Positions 62,168-64,000 of a stretch of DNA of 64,000 nt are shown one piece after another (the first letter of the stretch is position 1; every line of letters begins with the position of its first letter). A program made the position numbers and the translations under genes. Below the pieces are notes generated by a model, which made no database searches, was not told the DNA's origin, and saw nothing but the letters and a program-made list of their open reading frames with translations. This DNA is from Nocardia terrae (GTDB lineage: Bacteria; Actinomycetota; Actinomycetes; Mycobacteriales; Mycobacteriaceae). The DNA lies in NCBI RefSeq assembly GCF_009760405.1, contig NZ_WRPP01000004.1, positions 558,001 to 622,000 on the forward strand, read 5' to 3'.

Positions 62168-63985
62168 TCATAGCATCGACGCATGTGGATCATCGTCGTC
62201 ATTGCGCTCGTCAGCATTGTCGTGATCGGGGTGGGCTTCGCGCTCGGGTTCCCGAAGGACTGACCGCCGTCTCGAAGTCAGTGCCGCGGTGAGGAATCCA
62301 CCGATCAACAGGGCCGCCCACGTCAGGTGCGCGGCCTCGGACACGTGGCGGCTGTCGGGCGAGGCGTCGTTCGGGGCGATATCGCCCGGCACCCGGTACA
62401 GCCGCAGATTCGCGTCGCTGTAGACGGGAATCAACTGGGACAGCGTATTTTTCGACTCCCCGAGCGGACCGGGCGTTCCGCCCTCGACCAGGACCCAGCC
62501 CACGCCGAGATCGGCCAGCTTGCGCGCGGACTCGCCGCGCGACAGCATCTTCTCCACCCGCCGCGCCCGCGCGCTCTCGCCCGCGACCACGCCGCCGCGC
62601 ACCGGAAGCTCCCCTGTCTGCAACACATCTCGGCGCAGCATGCGCGGGGCCGGGTCGAGTACCGGCGCGCTGCCCGTATATCCGAACTTCCGGAACATCC
62701 CGCCCGGCAGCACCGCGACATCACCGGGTGCGTCGACCAGGGCGGCCACCCGCTGCCACCCCGCCGGATAGTGCACCGGCCGCATCGCCCCGCCGACGCC
62801 CCACGCCAGATCGGGCAGGGCGATGAGGGCCAGCACGATGAAAACCGCCGCGGCTACGCCCGTTCGCGGACGGGCGGGCCGTATCGCCCCGGATCCGTCC
62901 AGCACGTTCGCGGAAATCCAGCGCCCGGCCGCCCGGCACCCCGCCGCCGCGCACAGTGCGTACGCGGGCACGGCCAGCGCCACATACTTCTGGGTGTCGC
63001 GCAGCAGCCCGGCCCCCGGAACCCGCGTCACCAGGAACTCGCCGACCGACAATCCCCATCCGGTCGCACCGAGCGCGGGCAACACGACCGCCGCGACCGC
63101 GAGCCAGATCAGCCGCCGCTCGACGGTCCCGGCACGGAAGACCGCGCGCAGCCCCGTCGCCACCATCGCGAGCAGCAGCAGCGTTCCCACCAGCGCGAAG
63201 AACGCGGTGCGCGAATCCGGTACCGCGGTGCTGTTCCATATGCCGCCCAGCCCGGCGAGGCTGCCCAGGGTGCCGAGCCAAGGCTCGGCACGGGCCGCGA
63301 AGGCGGCGATACCGGCCGGATCCGATGGTGCGGCACCGGAACTGGACAGCGCGGTCGCCGTCAGCCACGGCGCGGCGGACAGGATCCAGAGCGCCAGCGT
63401 CGCGGGCAGATTCCGCTTGCCCACCAGCAGCACGGCCATACCGCCCGCCAGCAGCGATCCGGTCGGGGTCAGGCCCGCGGCGGCCATCGCTCCGGTCAGG
63501 GCGGCCCAGGTGCCGAGGGTGCCGGTCGGCGGCGCGACGCGTAATCGGGCGGCCAGCACCGCGATCCACGGCAGCGCGGCATAGCCGGTGAGCAGGCTCC
63601 AGTGCCCTTGCAGCAGCCGTTCGGCCACATACGGATTCCAGACGGCCACCGTCGCGGCCACCAATTGCGGACCCGGCGAAACCCGCAACAGCTCCCGCGC
63701 CAGCACGGCCGCGCCCCACCCCGCCAGCCAAACTGCCAGCAGCAGAATCGTTTTGACGATGATCCCGCCGTCCACCACCGGCGACAGCGTCGCGATCAGC
63801 CCGTCCTGCGGCACCGCGCGCGGCGCGGCATCCCCGAGCCCGAGCGCGGAATCGGTGAGATACGAGCGCGGCGTACTGACCGCATCCCGCAACAGCAGAT
63901 AGCCCGACCCCAGCAGGGGTCCCAGCACGACGAGCGCCAGCACCAGGCTGTACCCCGCCGGTATCAGCCCGCGCCACCGCCGCAC
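62168..63985 (-). CDS. large polytopic membrane protein, Rv0226c-like
   Basis: A 605-residue protein with about 11-13 hydrophobic helices and an extracytoplasmic C-terminal part. It begins RRWRGLIPAGYSLVLALVVLGPLLGSGYLLLRDAVSTPRSYL and includes VAVWNPYVAERLLQGHWSLLTGYAALPWIAVLAARL, the architecture of GT-C-like or DUF-type polyprenyl-glycosyl membrane proteins. It has a late soluble region with LDPAPRMLRRDVLQTGELPVRGGVVAGESARARRVEKMLSRG. GTG 63985 is preceded by GGAG, but the frame stays open to the window end, so the start may lie outside. The last about 30 residues (HPDHDNADERNDDDD) are anomalous and antisense to a candidate micropeptide. It matches Rv0226c by position. Confidence 0.82.
   Translation of the reverse strand: MRRWRGLIPAGYSLVLALVVLGPLLGSGYLLLRDAVSTPRSYLTDSALGLGDAAPRAVPQDGLIATLSPVVDGGIIVKTILLLAVWLAGWGAAVLARELLRVSPGPQLVAATVAVWNPYVAERLLQGHWSLLTGYAALPWIAVLAARLRVAPPTGTLGTWAALTGAMAAAGLTPTGSLLAGGMAVLLVGKRNLPATLALWILSAAPWLTATALSSSGAAPSDPAGIAAFAARAEPWLGTLGSLAGLGGIWNSTAVPDSRTAFFALVGTLLLLAMVATGLRAVFRAGTVERRLIWLAVAAVVLPALGATGWGLSVGEFLVTRVPGAGLLRDTQKYVALAVPAYALCAAAGCRAAGRWISANVLDGSGAIRPARPRTGVAAAVFIVLALIALPDLAWGVGGAMRPVHYPAGWQRVAALVDAPGDVAVLPGGMFRKFGYTGSAPVLDPAPRMLRRDVLQTGELPVRGGVVAGESARARRVEKMLSRGESARKLADLGVGWVLVEGGTPGPLGESKNTLSQLIPVYSDANLRLYRVPGDIAPNDASPDSRHVSEAAHLTWAALLIGGFLTAALTSRRRSVLREPEREAHPDHDNADERNDDDDPHASML
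62171..62176 (+). promoter_or_regulatory. -10 box of a leaderless promoter for a micro-ORF
   Basis: TAGCAT ends 6 nt before ATG 62183. Confidence 0.5.
62183..62263 (+). CDS. 26-residue single-helix membrane micropeptide (candidate)
   Basis: A short reading frame of 26 codons and TGA: MWIIVVIALVSIVVIG, then VGFALGFPKD. It is one uninterrupted transmembrane helix with a charged C-terminal end. A TAGCAT box ends exactly 6 nt before the ATG, matching at least eleven other leaderless starts in this window. It lies 52 bp after the glycosyltransferase stop and antisense to the last codons of the following membrane protein; that protein's odd Asp/His/Asn-rich tail is just what the complement of Ile/Val codons gives. 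Which of the two frames is used at these bases is unresolved. No function can be assigned. Confidence 0.5.
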   Translation: MWIIVVIALVSIVVIGVGFALGFPKD

Positions 63986-64000
63986 TCGGTTCTCCGCGTT

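Overview
The window is a gene-dense, high-GC stretch of chromosome from a mycolic-acid-bearing actinobacterium of the order Mycobacteriales, most probably Nocardia or a close relative. The right half follows the gene order I recall from the Mycobacterium tuberculosis Rv0205-Rv0226c region: an AI-2E-type permease, mmpL3, an NYN-domain protein, trmB, a dynamin-like GTPase pair, pckA, an aldehyde dehydrogenase, a methyltransferase, a glycosyltransferase and a large membrane protein. Genes on both strands start with GTG about as often as ATG. About fifteen have a TANNNT box 6-7 nt before the start codon, the signature of leaderless transcripts. I see no rRNA, tRNA, CRISPR array, transposase or prophage gene.

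Layout. 1-2918: two secreted esterases (one cut by the window edge, one polyhydroxyalkanoate depolymerase with a Thr/Pro linker) around an unknown exported protein. 2979-6803: leuS, an SdpI-like membrane protein and an acetyltransferase. 6831-10109: the most unusual locus. Two paralogous membrane proteins (TIGR04222 type) carry all their cysteines in a C-terminal Cys/Gly/Ser tail. They sit with a DUF692 (MNIO) iron enzyme and a small partner protein, coupled by ATGA overlaps. This looks like a system that modifies a membrane-anchored, cysteine-rich, RiPP-like tail. 10215-11183: an SBF/BASS-type transporter. 11137-15696: a tight four-gene operon (ThDP enzyme, SRPBCC protein, KAS-III-like enzyme lacking the usual histidine, PLP aminotransferase) that looks like an uncharacterised small-molecule pathway, with a perfect 37-bp tandem repeat in its promoter region. 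15872-18233: an EXLDI protein with a palindromic operator on its promoter, then a two-gene ABC exporter. 18235-19466: an ECF sigma/anti-sigma pair resembling SigL/RslA.

19642-31044: mixed housekeeping and accessory genes: a YqgE protein, a PlsC-like acyltransferase, a glycerate kinase, a divergent HxlR regulator and imine-reductase-like oxidoreductase, an ABC exporter with its XRE regulator under an inverted-repeat operator, aroQ, a gene behind a perfect 20-bp palindrome, a penicillin-binding-protein homologue that has lost its catalytic residues, a DUF3054 protein and a flippase-like membrane protein. 31049-39200: a membrane adenylate cyclase, a DUF2871/amidase/FAD-oxidase operon and an AfsR/SARP-type regulator. 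39320-46428: a permease, a two-component system, a DUF1707 protein, an alpha/beta hydrolase and a large DUF2339-type membrane protein. 46486-63985: the mmpL3-to-Rv0226c-like core, which ties mycomembrane lipid export to gluconeogenesis (pckA) and envelope glycosylation.

How the genes work together. Many operons are compact, with ATGA/GTGA overlaps: DUF692, ABC, sigma/anti-sigma, DUF2871-amidase, trmB-NYN-mmpL3. Several convergent pairs share a CTAG stop or overlap at their ends. Bidirectional hairpin terminators separate the remaining convergent pairs.
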